This document shows, piece by piece, positions 1 to 8,692 of a stretch of 51,302 bases of DNA. The translations under genes and the position numbers were made by a program. This stretch comes from JAAZNO01 sp012798275 (GTDB lineage: Bacteria; Chloroflexota; Anaerolineae; B4-G1; SLSP01), in NCBI GenBank assembly GCA_035347995.1, contig DAOPQD010000015.1, positions 1 to 51,302 of the forward strand, given 5' to 3'. The notes under the pieces are model-generated. The model had not been told where the DNA came from and did no database searches. It saw only the letters and a list, made by a program, of their open reading frames with translations. Every line of letters begins with the position of its first letter. Within the stretch, counting starts at the first letter, position 1.

Positions 1-55
1 AATTTCTAATCTTATTCGTGAAATTCGGGTTCATTCGGGGCCATTTTCGAAGGAG
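1..55 (+). repeat. Dispersed intergenic repeat, copy 1
   Basis: This 55-base stretch lies immediately before the xylanase gene and reappears at 29937-29991 in the same orientation with one visible difference (G versus T at the 28th base). The copy ends in the AAGGAG that serves as Shine-Dalgarno for the xylanase, so a dispersed repeat supplies the ribosome-binding site here. It is cut by the window edge, so its full length is unknown. Short repeats containing TTCGTG/TTCATTCG runs are the kind seen scattered between genes in environmental bacteria; that comparison is from memory. Confidence 0.8.
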
Positions 56-60
56 CCTTT

Positions 61-1302
61 ATGAGCACGCTTGATTCGGCCATCCGACAACACCGCACCG
101 CGACCGCGACCCTCACCCTGACTTATGCCAGCGCGCCCATCGTCGGCCAAGAGCTCCGCCTCCAACAACTGCGCCACAAATTCCTCTTCGGCGCCAATTG
201 GGGCGAGGAGACCCTCGCGCTGGTCAACGGCGAATTGACAGGGCCGGCGCGAGAGCTGGCCGAACGCCGCAACGAGGCTTTTCTGCGCCTGTTCAATCAG
301 GCCACCCTGCCGTTTTATTGGGCGCGCTTCGAGCCGGAACGCGGCCGGCCTCAGGTGGAACGTTTGCGCAATCTGGCAAATTGGTATAATGAGCACGGCT
401 GTACCGTCAAAGGGCATCCCCTGTGCTGGCACACCCTCGCGCCGGATTGGTTGCTGCCACTGGACACCGACGAGATCCTTCAAGCGCAGCTGGACCGCAT
501 CCGCCGTGAGGTCTCGATCTTCGCAGGCCTGGTTAATCAGTGGGATGTAGTCAACGAAGCAGTGATCATGCCCATCTTCGATCGCTACGACAATGGCATC
601 ACCCGCCTGTGTCAAAAGCTGGGACGCATCGGCCTCATCCGCGCGATGTTCGAGGCCGCGCGCGCCGCCAATCCTCAGGCCACGCTGTTGCTAAACGATT
701 TCGATGTCTCCCCAGCGTTCGATATTTTGGTAGAAGGTTGCCTGGCAGCAGGTGTTGACATTGATATGATCGGCATCCAGTCACACATGCATCAGGGCTA
801 TTGGGGCGTCGAGCGCACCCTCAAGGTGCTCACGGCTTTCGAGCGCTTCAACCTGCCCCTGGCCTTCACCGAGACCACGATCCTCTCCGGCGAGCTCATG
901 CCGCCGGAAATCGTGGATTTGAACGACTATCAGGCAAAGGAATGGCCCAGCACCCCCGAAGGAGAGCAACGCCAGGCAGAAGAAGCCGTCTTACATTACA
1001 AAACCCTCTTCGCCCATCCGGCGGTGCAGGCCATCACCTGGTGGGATCTCACCGATGGCGGCTGGCTGAACGCCCCCGCCGGGCTATTGCGGCGTGACCA
1101 ATCGCCCAAACCCGCCTACGAGGCGCTGCTGGCGTTGATCAAAGGCGAATGGTGGCTGCCGCCTACGACGATGACGACCGACGCGCAAGGGCAGGTCGCC
1201 TTCACTGGTTTCCTGGGTGACTATGAGCTGCGCCTCGGCTCGCAGACGCTCCCTTTCACGCTGGATCAGAAAGGGCCCTGCGCGCTGACCCTGACGCTCT
1301 GA
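61..1302 (+). CDS. GH10 endo-1,4-beta-xylanase, cytoplasmic
   Basis: This 413-residue glycoside hydrolase family 10 protein should cut beta-1,4-xylan or xylo-oligosaccharides with retention of configuration. The GH10 barrel signature is clear: GHPLCWH near residue 119, the acid/base glutamate E166 in WDVVNEAV, and the nucleophile E271 in LAFTETTI. The residues after the nucleophile are TT where the family usually has Leu/Ile/Tyr then Asp/Asn, which is a mild deviation. There is no signal peptide and no carbohydrate-binding module, so it probably trims imported oligomers in the cytoplasm. The last 45 or so residues form a small extra domain. The start at 61 follows AAGGAG by five bases. It heads a co-directional set with xylose isomerase, GH3 and xylulokinase, which supports a role in xylan use. 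Confidence 0.93.
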   Translation: MSTLDSAIRQHRTATATLTLTYASAPIVGQELRLQQLRHKFLFGANWGEETLALVNGELTGPARELAERRNEAFLRLFNQATLPFYWARFEPERGRPQVERLRNLANWYNEHGCTVKGHPLCWHTLAPDWLLPLDTDEILQAQLDRIRREVSIFAGLVNQWDVVNEAVIMPIFDRYDNGITRLCQKLGRIGLIRAMFEAARAANPQATLLLNDFDVSPAFDILVEGCLAAGVDIDMIGIQSHMHQGYWGVERTLKVLTAFERFNLPLAFTETTILSGELMPPEIVDLNDYQAKEWPSTPEGEQRQAEEAVLHYKTLFAHPAVQAITWWDLTDGGWLNAPAGLLRRDQSPKPAYEALLALIKGEWWLPPTTMTTDAQGQVAFTGFLGDYELRLGSQTLPFTLDQKGPCALTLTL

Positions 1303-1380
1303 ATTCTGCCGCCGGCACGGAGCCGGCAAGGTAGAGCTGGCACAGTAATCACAACATTTATCTCAATAAAGGAGTTTCCC

Positions 1381-2547
1381 ATGTCTGACTATACCCCAAG
1401 ACCCGAACACAAGTTTACTTTTGGCCTGTGGACCGTGGGTTCGCGCGGCGCGGACCCCTTTGGCGCGCCGGTTCGGCCCTCCCGCACCCCCGCCGAACTG
1501 GTGTACCTCCTCGGCGAGGTCGGCGCTTACGGCGTCAACTTCCACGATAATGACCTGATCCCCATTGACGCGACCCCCGCCGAAGCTGCAGCCATCAAGC
1601 GCGAGTTCCGCCAGGCGCTGGCCGATACGGGCCTCGTCGTGCCGATGGCCACCACCAACCTGTTCTATGACCCGGTCTTCAAAGATGGCGCATTTACCAG
1701 CAACGACCCCCGCGTCCGCGCCTACGCCATCCAGAAAACCCTGCGCGCCATTGACCTGGGCATCGAATTCGGCGCGAAAGTCTACGTCTTCTGGGGCGGA
1801 CGCGAGGGCGTCGAGACGGATTCCGCCAAAAGCCCCGTCGAGGCCCTCAAACGCACCCGCGAGGCCCTGAACTTCTTCTGCGAATACGTCCTCGACCAGG
1901 GCTATGACCTCAAATTCGCGCTCGAGGCCAAGCCCAACGAGCCGCGCGGCGACATCTACACCCCCACCACCGGGCACATGCTGGCCTTCATCGAGACGCT
2001 GGATCACCCGGAAATGGTCGGCGTCAACCCCGAAGTGGCGCACGAGCACATGGCGGGCCTCAACTTCCTGCACGGCGTGGCGCAGGCCTGGGAAGCAGGC
2101 AAACTCTTCCACATTGACCTGAACGACCAGTATCCGGGGCGCTACGACCAGGACCTGCGCTTCGGCTCCCGCGACATCAAAGCCGCCTTCTACCTCGTCA
2201 AATTCCTGGAGGACGTCGGTTACACCGGCTCGCGGCACTTCGACGCGCACGCCTACCGCACCGAGGACCTGGAAGGCGTGAAGGACTTCGCGCGCGGCTG
2301 TATGCGCACCTACCTCATCCTGAAGGAGAAGGCCGCCCGCTTCAACGCCGATCCAGAAATCCAGGCGTTGCTGGCCGAAATCAATGCCGATGACGGCGCC
2401 CTCGCGCCCCTCTGCGGCGCGTACACGCCCGAAAAAGCTGCCGCTCTCAAAGCCCAGCCCTTTGACCGTAGGGCCCTCGCCGGCCGCGGCCTGCACTACG
2501 AGCGCCTGGATCAGCTGACGATTGACCTGCTGCTCGGCGTGCGCTAG
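1381..2547 (+). CDS. xylA: Xylose isomerase (class I, Thermus/Streptomyces type)
   Basis: This enzyme interconverts D-xylose and D-xylulose using two divalent metals. At 388 residues it matches the short class I enzymes of actinobacteria and Thermus. Visible hallmarks are NFHDNDL (active-site His) near residue 53, YVFWGGREG near 137, and the metal ligands E182 and K184 in LEAKPNEPRGD. VNPEVAHEH, FHIDLNDQ and HFDAHAYRTED follow further on. An AAAGGAG lies just upstream of the ATG. It sits 78 bases after the xylanase gene, and its stop codon is next to the start of the GH3 gene. Together with xylB this gives the complete isomerase route from xylose to xylulose-5-phosphate. Confidence 0.97.
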   Translation: MSDYTPRPEHKFTFGLWTVGSRGADPFGAPVRPSRTPAELVYLLGEVGAYGVNFHDNDLIPIDATPAEAAAIKREFRQALADTGLVVPMATTNLFYDPVFKDGAFTSNDPRVRAYAIQKTLRAIDLGIEFGAKVYVFWGGREGVETDSAKSPVEALKRTREALNFFCEYVLDQGYDLKFALEAKPNEPRGDIYTPTTGHMLAFIETLDHPEMVGVNPEVAHEHMAGLNFLHGVAQAWEAGKLFHIDLNDQYPGRYDQDLRFGSRDIKAAFYLVKFLEDVGYTGSRHFDAHAYRTEDLEGVKDFARGCMRTYLILKEKAARFNADPEIQALLAEINADDGALAPLCGAYTPEKAAALKAQPFDRRALAGRGLHYERLDQLTIDLLLGVR

Positions 2548-2556
2548 GTGGCTCTC

Positions 2557-4896
2557 ATGGCTGGAGCACTCCACCACCGCGTAGACGCTCTCCTGGCCCG
2601 CATGACGCTGGAGGAACAACTGGCGCAGCTGGGCTCCTGCTGGATGCATGAATTGCAGACCGACGGCGTCCTGGATCCCGCCCTGATGCAACGCCACCTG
2701 CATCAGGGAATCGGCCAGATCACCCGCCCCGGGGGCAACTCCACGTTGCCCCCGGCAGAGATCGCAAAAGCCACCAACGCCCTGCAACGCTATCTTGTCG
2801 AACAAACGCGCCTGGGCATTCCCGCTATCTTCCACGAGGAGACCTGTTGCGGCGCCATGGTGCGCGAGGGGACCCAATTCCCCCAGCCCATCGGCCTGGC
2901 CAGCACCTTCGAGCCCGCCCTGGCCGAGGCCATGACGACGGCCATCCGCCGCCAGCTGCTCGCCATCGGCGCACGCCAGGCCCTCGCGCCCGTGCTCGAC
3001 CTGGCCTGGGACCCGCGTTGGGGCCGCCTCGAGGAAACCTTCGGCGAGGATCCCACCCTCGTAGCGCACTTCGGCGTGGCCTACGTGCAGGGGCTCCAAG
3101 GCAACGCCCTCACCGGCGGCGTGCTGGCGACCGGCAAACACTTCATCGGGCACAGCGCCTCGGAGGGTGGACTCAACTGCGCCCCCGTACATTTGGGACA
3201 GTATGAGCTGCACGATCTCTTCCTCGCCCCCTTCCAGGCCGCCATCCGCGACGCTCATCTGGCCACCCTCATGAATTCCTATCCCGAGCTGGATGGCGAA
3301 GTCGTCGCGGCGTCACGCCAGCTCCTCACCGGGCTGCTGCGCGAGGAGCTGGGCTTCGAGGGGCTGATCGTCTCCGACTACGAGGCCATCCTCATGCTGC
3401 ACACCTATCATCGGCTGGCGCCCGACCTGCGCCGCGCCGCCGTGCTGGCGCTGCAAGCCGGCATCGAGGTGGAGCTCCCCACCACCGTCTGCTACGGCGA
3501 CCTGCTCCGTCAGGCACTGGAAGCCGGCGAACTGGAGCTCGAGGCCATCCAACAAGCCGTGCGGCGTCACCTGCAGCTGAAATTCGAGCTCGGCCTCTTC
3601 GACGCTCCCTACGTGGAGGAAGGACACGTCACGGAAATCTTCGCCGCGCCGGAAAATCGCGCGTTGGCGCGCGAAATCGCTCGAAAAAGCCTGGTGCTGT
3701 TGAAAAACGACGGCGTGCTGCCGCTCGAACACCCCCTGAAGACGCTGGCAGTCATCGGCCCCAATGCCCACAGCGGACGGAATCTGCTAGGCGATTACGC
3801 CTACGCCTCGCAGCGCGAGCTGGCTGCCGTCCAGTTTGAGGGGGCCCCCACCGCGCCGGTGAATCCGCTCACACGGCCGCCCATCCCCACCGTGCTGGAG
3901 GGACTGCGCGCCTTGCTCACTCCGACCACGCAGGTGCTCTACGCGCGCGGGTGTGATAATCTGGACCCGGATCGCAGCGGCTTTGTGGGAGCGGTGCGCC
4001 TCGCTGAGCAGGCGGACGCCGTGGTGCTGGTGTTGGGCGATCGCTCCGGCCTGCTGCCCCATTGCACGACCGGCGAGACGCGCGATTGCGCCTCCCTGCA
4101 ACTGCCCGGCGTGCAGAACGACCTGGCGCAGGCTATCCTGGCGACCGGCAAACCCGTCGTCGTCGTCCTCGTCACCGGGCGCCCCTACGCCATCACGGAG
4201 CTGGCCGCACGCGCCAACGCTATCCTCGAAGCGTGGCTTCCCGGCGAGGAAGGCGGCGTCGCCATCGCCGAAGCGTTGTTGGGCCTGATCGCTCCCGGCG
4301 GCAAACTTCCCCTCACCTTCCCGCGCGCGGTCGGCCAGCTTCCCATCCACTACAACCACAAACCTTCCGCCGGGCGCTCCAACTGGTACGGCGACTACAC
4401 GGACGAATCCGTGAAGCCGCTCTATCCCTTCGGGCACGGCCTGAGTTACACCACCTTCGCGTATGAGGAGCTGCGCCTCACGCCCGCTCAGGCGACGGTA
4501 GACGGCACAGTCGCCATCAGCCTGACGGTGAGCAACACCGGCTCCCGGCGCGGCGATGAGGTCGTACAGCTCTACGTGCGGGATGAATTCGCCAGCGTGC
4601 CGCGCCCCGTCCAGGAACTCAAAGGCTATCTGCGCCTGACGCTCGAACCCGGCGAACGCCGGCGCGTCACCTTCCACTTGCCGGTGAACCAGCTGGCGTT
4701 CTACACTCACGACTTCGAGCTCGTCCTGGAGCCCGGCCGCATCGAGGTGCTGGTGGGCAGCTCCGCCGGGGACATCCGGCTGCGCGGCGACTTCGAGATT
4801 GTCGGGCCGGAGCGCATGAGCGTGGCGCAGCGCGTCTTCTTCTGCCCGGTAGAAAGCGAACGTTCCGGCTCCCTCCCAGAACGGAGGCAACCATGA
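2557..4896 (+). CDS. GH3 beta-xylosidase / beta-glucosidase
   Basis: This glycoside hydrolase family 3 enzyme should release monosaccharides from the ends of beta-linked oligosaccharides. It has the N-terminal GH3 barrel with WGRLEETFGEDP, GKHFIGHS and the nucleophile aspartate in GLIVSDYEA (D274 counting from 2557). The alpha/beta sandwich domain (VLLKNDGVLPL onward) follows, then a C-terminal fibronectin-type III-like domain after YPFGHGLSYTTF. No signal peptide is visible, so it is probably cytoplasmic. Substrate cannot be read from sequence; the neighbours xylA, xylB and GH10 argue for xylosidase activity. A GTG at 2548, directly after the xylA stop, is an alternative start; ATG 2557 is preferred because AGGTGG lies five bases before it. 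The stop overlaps the xylB start (ATGA). Confidence 0.93.
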   Translation: MAGALHHRVDALLARMTLEEQLAQLGSCWMHELQTDGVLDPALMQRHLHQGIGQITRPGGNSTLPPAEIAKATNALQRYLVEQTRLGIPAIFHEETCCGAMVREGTQFPQPIGLASTFEPALAEAMTTAIRRQLLAIGARQALAPVLDLAWDPRWGRLEETFGEDPTLVAHFGVAYVQGLQGNALTGGVLATGKHFIGHSASEGGLNCAPVHLGQYELHDLFLAPFQAAIRDAHLATLMNSYPELDGEVVAASRQLLTGLLREELGFEGLIVSDYEAILMLHTYHRLAPDLRRAAVLALQAGIEVELPTTVCYGDLLRQALEAGELELEAIQQAVRRHLQLKFELGLFDAPYVEEGHVTEIFAAPENRALAREIARKSLVLLKNDGVLPLEHPLKTLAVIGPNAHSGRNLLGDYAYASQRELAAVQFEGAPTAPVNPLTRPPIPTVLEGLRALLTPTTQVLYARGCDNLDPDRSGFVGAVRLAEQADAVVLVLGDRSGLLPHCTTGETRDCASLQLPGVQNDLAQAILATGKPVVVVLVTGRPYAITELAARANAILEAWLPGEEGGVAIAEALLGLIAPGGKLPLTFPRAVGQLPIHYNHKPSAGRSNWYGDYTDESVKPLYPFGHGLSYTTFAYEELRLTPAQATVDGTVAISLTVSNTGSRRGDEVVQLYVRDEFASVPRPVQELKGYLRLTLEPGERRRVTFHLPVNQLAFYTHDFELVLEPGRIEVLVGSSAGDIRLRGDFEIVGPERMSVAQRVFFCPVESERSGSLPERRQP

Positions 4897-6389
4897 AGTA
4901 TTTCCTGGGACTCGACATTTCGACGACTGGCAGCAAGGCGCTGCTGATCAACGCGCGCGGGGACGTCGTAGCAGCAGCCGTCAGCCCGCACACCCTCCAG
5001 ACTCCCCATCCCCTGTGGTCCGAACAGGATCCGCGCGAATGGTGGCAGGCAGCGTCGAACGCTATCCGCCAGGCGCTGGTCGAAAGCGGCGTCAGCGGCG
5101 CGGACATCGCCGCCATTGGGCTGACCGGGCAGATGCACGGGCTGGTGCTGCTCGATGCGGCGGGCGAAGTCCTGCGTCCGGCCATCCTGTGGAACGACCA
5201 GCGCACCCAGGCGCAATGCGATGAAATTCACCGCCGCGTCGGCCGCGAGCGCTTCATCCAGATCACCGGCAACGTGGCGCTCACCGGCTTCACTGCGCCC
5301 AAGATCCTGTGGGTGCAGCAAAACGAGCCCGGAGTCTACGCGCGGGCGCGGCATGTGCTGCTGCCCAAGGATTACGTCCGCTACCGCCTGACCAGCGTCT
5401 ACGCGATGGACAAAGCCGACGGGGCCGGCACAGTGCTGTTCGATTTGAAACAGCGCACCTGGTCCGCCGCCGTATTGGAGCTCCTGGGGATTCCGGCTGA
5501 TTGGCTGCCGCCCACCTTTGAAGGCCCACAGATCACCGGCGCGGTGACGGCGGAAGCCGCGGCGCTCACGGGACTGCGGGTCGGCACGCCGGTGGTAGCT
5601 GGCGGCGGCGATCAGGCCGCGCAGGCGGTCGGCGTCGGCGCTGTGGAACCGGGGGTCGTAGCGCTCACCGTCGGCACGAGCGGCGTCGTCTTCGCCACCA
5701 CACCCGCCGCCCTTATCGAGCCGCAAGGTCGCCTGCACGCCTTCTGTCACGCCGTTCCCGGCCTGTGGCATTTCATGGGGGTGATGCTCTCAGCGGCGGG
5801 CAGCCTGCAATGGTATCGGGACGCCCTCGCGCCGCAGCAAGACTTCGCCGGGCTGCTGGACGAGGCGGCGACGGTTCCCGCCGGCAGCGAGGGGCTGCAA
5901 TTCCTGCCCTACCTCACCGGCGAGCGCACGCCCTACCCTGACCCCCTGGCGCGCGGCGCCTGGGTCGGCCTGACCCTCCGTCACGGGCGCGGCCATCTGA
6001 CGCGCGCGCTGATCGAGGGCGTCTCTTTTGGCCTGAAGGACAGCTTCACCCTGATCCAGGAAGCGGGCCTGGGGGAGATCCGGCAAGTGCGCGCTTCCGG
6101 CGGCGGGACGAAAAGCCCCCTTTGGCGACAGATCCTCGCCTCGGTGCTGGAGACCGAGCTGGTCACCGTCAACACCACCGAGGGAGCGGCCTACGGCGCA
6201 GCCTTGTTGGCCGCGGTGGGGGTGGGTCAGTGGCCCGACGTGCCTGCCGCCTGTAACGCCGCCATCCAGATCACCGGCAGCGTCACCCCTCTCGCGGCGC
6301 AGGTGAAGGTATATCGCCGCACCTATCCCCTCTACCGCAGCCTGTATCCGGCCCTGCGCGACATTTTTGCGGCTTCTGCTTCCATGTAG
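4893..6389 (+). CDS. xylB: Xylulokinase
   Basis: This FGGY-family kinase of 498 residues phosphorylates D-xylulose to xylulose-5-phosphate with ATP. The N-terminal ATP-site strand is LGLDISTTGSK with Asp8. The family signature MHGLVLLD is near residue 80, and the predicted catalytic base is D240 in GGGDQAAQAVG. The C-terminal ATPase motif GGGTKSPLWRQ is intact. The ATG lies inside the ATGA overlap with the GH3 stop and is preceded by GGAGG at 4883-4887, so the two genes are translationally coupled. It is the last gene of the xylan set; a palindromic repeat begins at its stop codon. Other FGGY kinases are possible in principle, but length, motifs and the adjacent xylA make xylulokinase the clear choice. 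Confidence 0.95.
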   Translation: MKYFLGLDISTTGSKALLINARGDVVAAAVSPHTLQTPHPLWSEQDPREWWQAASNAIRQALVESGVSGADIAAIGLTGQMHGLVLLDAAGEVLRPAILWNDQRTQAQCDEIHRRVGRERFIQITGNVALTGFTAPKILWVQQNEPGVYARARHVLLPKDYVRYRLTSVYAMDKADGAGTVLFDLKQRTWSAAVLELLGIPADWLPPTFEGPQITGAVTAEAAALTGLRVGTPVVAGGGDQAAQAVGVGAVEPGVVALTVGTSGVVFATTPAALIEPQGRLHAFCHAVPGLWHFMGVMLSAAGSLQWYRDALAPQQDFAGLLDEAATVPAGSEGLQFLPYLTGERTPYPDPLARGAWVGLTLRHGRGHLTRALIEGVSFGLKDSFTLIQEAGLGEIRQVRASGGGTKSPLWRQILASVLETELVTVNTTEGAAYGAALLAAVGVGQWPDVPAACNAAIQITGSVTPLAAQVKVYRRTYPLYRSLYPALRDIFAASASM

Positions 6390-6580
6390 GCTGGGGATGA
6401 AATCCCCAGCCTGTCATAAGCAGCCGCGCTGAAGCGCGCCGTCTGGAGGGGGCCTGCTTCAGCGGGCTTGACGTAGCAGACCCGGAATTCATTCCGGGGC
6501 GGGGCATTCAAGTGCGTTGGCGGAGGATGGAATCCCCGGCCTGACACCGGCAGCCGCGCTGAAGCGCGCCGTCAGCGGTC
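6388..6580. repeat. REP-like palindromic intergenic element, two units
   Basis: Two related 43-base units at 6401-6443 and 6531-6573 share AATCCCC(A/G)GCCTG and a second block containing CGCGCTGAAGCGCG. The first begins with an 11-bp perfect hairpin, 6388-6398 with 6402-6412, overlapping the xylB stop codon. Another short palindrome (CCCGGAAT/ATTCCGGG) is at 6481-6498. A further copy of the GCGCTGAAGCGC core occurs near 29891. No open frame here looks real. The first hairpin may also serve as the xylB transcript end, though it has no U-tract. Confidence 0.75.
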
Positions 6581-6612
6581 AGATTTATTTTCGCCGCAAA
6601 GAAAATCACCGG

Positions 6613-6674
6613 AATAAAAAGCGGCCACGGACCCAGACGACCGGCAGCGGTCTTGCGTCTGGAGTCCGTGGCCG
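6613..6674 (-). terminator. Intrinsic terminator for the RHH-like gene pair
   Basis: A long stem pairs 6622-6639 with 6656-6674 (one bulged A), with a smaller nested stem inside the loop. Read on the - strand it follows the stop of the 6683-7060 gene by eight bases and is followed by CTTTTTAT (complement of 6613-6620), so it is a textbook rho-independent terminator. It can also stop read-through from xylB on the + strand. Confidence 0.85.
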
Positions 6675-6682
6675 AAACGCAA

Positions 6683-7060
6683 TTACGCCGTGCGGATGTT
6701 TTGAGCGCCCTCGCGGAGCTGCGCACGCAGCGCGGAGATGCGCTCACGGGCAGCCGCGATGCGGGCAAAGGCGTCACTCTTGGCCTGAATCCCCGCCTGG
6801 AGCAGGTAGGTCGCCCCCTCGCGGCGCGTCTTCACCACCTCCGCCTCCACGAGCATGTCGAGATGTTCGCGCGTCGTGTCGTCCACATGCACCACCATGA
6901 GTTGCGAGAGGTCCTGCGCGCTCTTCACCAGCGCCTCGCCGAGGTTCTCAAGCAGCGTCACCGTGCTGTCTACCACCTGACGCCAGGCCTCGCCGCTCGT
7001 CGCCCCTCCAGAAGTTTCGGAAGCCGTCACCGTCGTTTCCACCGTTGTTTCATCCGTCAT
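6683..7060 (-). CDS. Ribbon-helix-helix-like small protein, paralogue A
   Basis: This 125-residue acidic protein is of unknown function. A central segment has the pattern of a ribbon-helix-helix (Arc/MetJ/CopG-like) fold: a strand (LMVVHVDD), a helix with HLDMLVEAE, and a second helix starting at a TRREGATYLLQAGI segment. The C-terminus (about residues 96-121) is a charged amphipathic helix likely to form a coiled coil; the N-terminus is Thr/Glu-rich and disordered. It is a paralogue of the protein encoded just upstream at 7084-7491: both contain HLDMLVEAEV at the same place. The fold call is from pattern, not a search. DNA binding and autoregulation are plausible but not shown. Confidence 0.7.
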   Translation of the reverse strand: MTDETTVETTVTASETSGGATSGEAWRQVVDSTVTLLENLGEALVKSAQDLSQLMVVHVDDTTREHLDMLVEAEVVKTRREGATYLLQAGIQAKSDAFARIAAARERISALRAQLREGAQNIRTA

Positions 7061-7083
7061 CGTCCTCTTCTCCTTTCCTAAAC

Positions 7084-7491
7084 CTACTCGTTGGTTACCA
7101 TCGTCTGCCGCAGCTGCTCGCGCAGTTCGGCAATCTGCCGGGTGATTTCCTCGATCCTGGCGAAAAACGCCTCATTGGCGCGAATGCCCTCACTGATGAG
7201 GAAAGCGGCGCTTTCACTGCGGCTCTTGGTCACCTCGGCCTCGACGAGCATGTCGAGATGCCGCAGCGCATCGTCATTGATCCGCACCATCACCACGTTG
7301 GCGCGATCTTCCAGGGCCGTCGCCAGGGTCTTGCTCAAGGACTCCATGCTCTTCTCCAAAGCGCTCATGAAGCTGGCGCTTGAGGAACGCGAGCCGCCCT
7401 TCTTCGACTCCTCCGCTTCAGAAGCCGTCCCCTCCGGCAACGTTCCCGGCTCAGCCCCACTGCCAGAGCCCTGCTTGATTTCCTCTTCCAT
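7084..7491 (-). CDS. Ribbon-helix-helix-like small protein, paralogue B
   Basis: This 135-residue protein is paralogous to its downstream neighbour. A disordered Gly/Ser/Glu-rich N-terminus (about 40 residues) is followed by a helix, then the RHH-like core: strand NVVMVRIND, helix LRHLDMLVEAE, and second helix SRSESAAFLISEGI, which is very like helix B of CopG-type repressors. The C-terminal helix (RIEEITRQIAELREQLRQ) is a probable coiled coil. The two genes are 23 bases apart on the - strand and end at a strong terminator, so they form a two-gene unit. The AT-rich region upstream carries repeated GTAAT motifs suited to an RHH operator. Specific function unknown. Confidence 0.72.
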   Translation of the reverse strand: MEEEIKQGSGSGAEPGTLPEGTASEAEESKKGGSRSSSASFMSALEKSMESLSKTLATALEDRANVVMVRINDDALRHLDMLVEAEVTKSRSESAAFLISEGIRANEAFFARIEEITRQIAELREQLRQTMVTNE

Positions 7492-7560
7492 GTTCCACCT
7501 CCCGTAAGTATGCCCCGAGAATTGTTATTGAATTACGTGTAATATTGTAATGCACTTTCG
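7492..7560. promoter_or_regulatory. AT-rich divergent control region with GTAAT repeats
   Basis: This AT-rich spacer separates the RHH-like pair (-) from the dehydratase gene (+). It holds an inverted repeat ATTAC-GT-GTAAT at 7532-7543 and two further GTAAT repeats at 7547-7551 and 7560-7564. Repeats of this kind are typical RHH-repressor sites, so autoregulation of the pair is a reasonable inference. No clear -35/-10 pair was assigned. Confidence 0.5.
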
Positions 7561-7636
7561 TAATTTTGTCAAGAGGGAATTGGGAAGGAGCACGCCCGCT
7601 TGGCCTTCAGGCAGTTGCGGTTACAATGGAGCCCAT

Positions 7637-8596
7637 ATGCAAACCCTTCCTGCCTTCAAAGATGTGCTCGAAGCCGCCGAACGCATTCGAGCTTCCGTGC
7701 ATCGCACGCCGGTGCTGACCTCCCGCACGCTGAATGCCATGACCGGCGCAGAGATTTTCTTCAAGGCGGAGAACTTCCAGCGCGTCGGGGCCTTCAAAGC
7801 GCGGGGAGCGTGTAACGCAATCCTGGCCCTTACGGAAACGGAGGCCGCACGGGGGGTCGCCACACATTCCTCCGGCAATCACGCGCAGGCCGTCGCCTAT
7901 GCGGCAGGATTGCGCGGCATTCCCGCCATTGTCGTCATGCCCGAAGACGCCCCGGCGGTGAAAGTCGCGGCAGTCCGCGCCTACGGCGCGCGCATCGTCT
8001 GGGCCGGGACCCAGGCGTTGGATCGGGAACAGCGCCTCGAGGCGGTGCTCGCGGAGACCGGCGCCGTCTTCATCCACCCCTCCAACAACTTTCACGTCAT
8101 CGCCGGCCAGGGGACGGCGGCCCTGGAGCTGCTGGAAGAAGTCCCCACCCTCGACATGGTGATGACGCCCGTCGGCGGCGGAGGCTTGCTCGCTGGGACG
8201 GCGCTGGCTGCGGCGGGACGCGCCCCGCAGGTCCGCGTCATCGCCGCCGAGCCGGAAGCAGTGGACGACGCCGCGCGCTCCTTCCACGAGGGGGTCCTCT
8301 ATCCACCGACCAACGCGCCGACCGTCGCCGATGGCTTGCGCACGTTCCTCGGCGACCTCACCTTCCCCCTCATCCGCCGGCATGTGAGCGAGATCGTCAC
8401 CGTGAGCGAAGCGGGCATTATCGCCACGATGCGCCTGATCTGGGAGCGGATGAAACTCGTCATCGAGCCTTCGGCGGCGGTGCCCGTCGCCGCGCTGTTC
8501 GAGCACCCGGCGCTGTTCCGCGAGCGGCGGGTAGGGATCATCCTCTCCGGCGGCAACGCCGATCTCGATCACTTGCCATGGCGCGCCGGCGCCTGA
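7637..8596 (+). CDS. Threonine/serine dehydratase (PLP-dependent)
   Basis: This 319-residue fold-type II PLP enzyme most likely deaminates L-threonine to 2-oxobutanoate and/or L-serine to pyruvate. The PLP lysine is K54 in GAFKARGA. The substrate loop SSGNHAQA and the phosphate-binding glycine loop PVGGGGLLAG are present, as is the C-terminal SGGNADLD. There is no C-terminal ACT regulatory domain, which fits catabolic TdcB-type or serine-racemase-like enzymes rather than long IlvA. The frame stays open upstream to 7550, but ATG 7637 is chosen because the homologous N-terminus starts there and TGGAG precedes it. TACAAT at 7622-7627 may be a -10 box. Serine racemase is the main alternative. Confidence 0.88.
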   Translation: MQTLPAFKDVLEAAERIRASVHRTPVLTSRTLNAMTGAEIFFKAENFQRVGAFKARGACNAILALTETEAARGVATHSSGNHAQAVAYAAGLRGIPAIVVMPEDAPAVKVAAVRAYGARIVWAGTQALDREQRLEAVLAETGAVFIHPSNNFHVIAGQGTAALELLEEVPTLDMVMTPVGGGGLLAGTALAAAGRAPQVRVIAAEPEAVDDAARSFHEGVLYPPTNAPTVADGLRTFLGDLTFPLIRRHVSEIVTVSEAGIIATMRLIWERMKLVIEPSAAVPVAALFEHPALFRERRVGIILSGGNADLDHLPWRAGA

Positions 8597-8632
8597 AGTC
8601 ACGCCGCCGGTTGCGACTTCAGCCGTCCGTGG

Positions 8633-8638
8633 TATAAT
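8633..8638 (+). promoter_or_regulatory. Probable -10 box (TATAAT) for the helicase gene
   Basis: A consensus TATAAT stands in the gap between the dehydratase stop and the helicase start. Transcription from here would give a 5' leader of about 110 bases containing the hairpin/T-tract at 8693-8725. No strong -35 hexamer is evident. Confidence 0.55.
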
Positions 8639-8692
8639 CCCGTCCGGTGCGCTGGAGCGCCACTTTAAGGAGACAAAAAACAGTCGTAAAGT

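Noticed and set aside
1363..3258. A 631-codon open frame on the - strand opposite xylA and the GH3 gene
   Set aside because: It lies entirely antisense to two firmly identified enzymes and is a by-product of GC-rich codon use; its protein has no family features.
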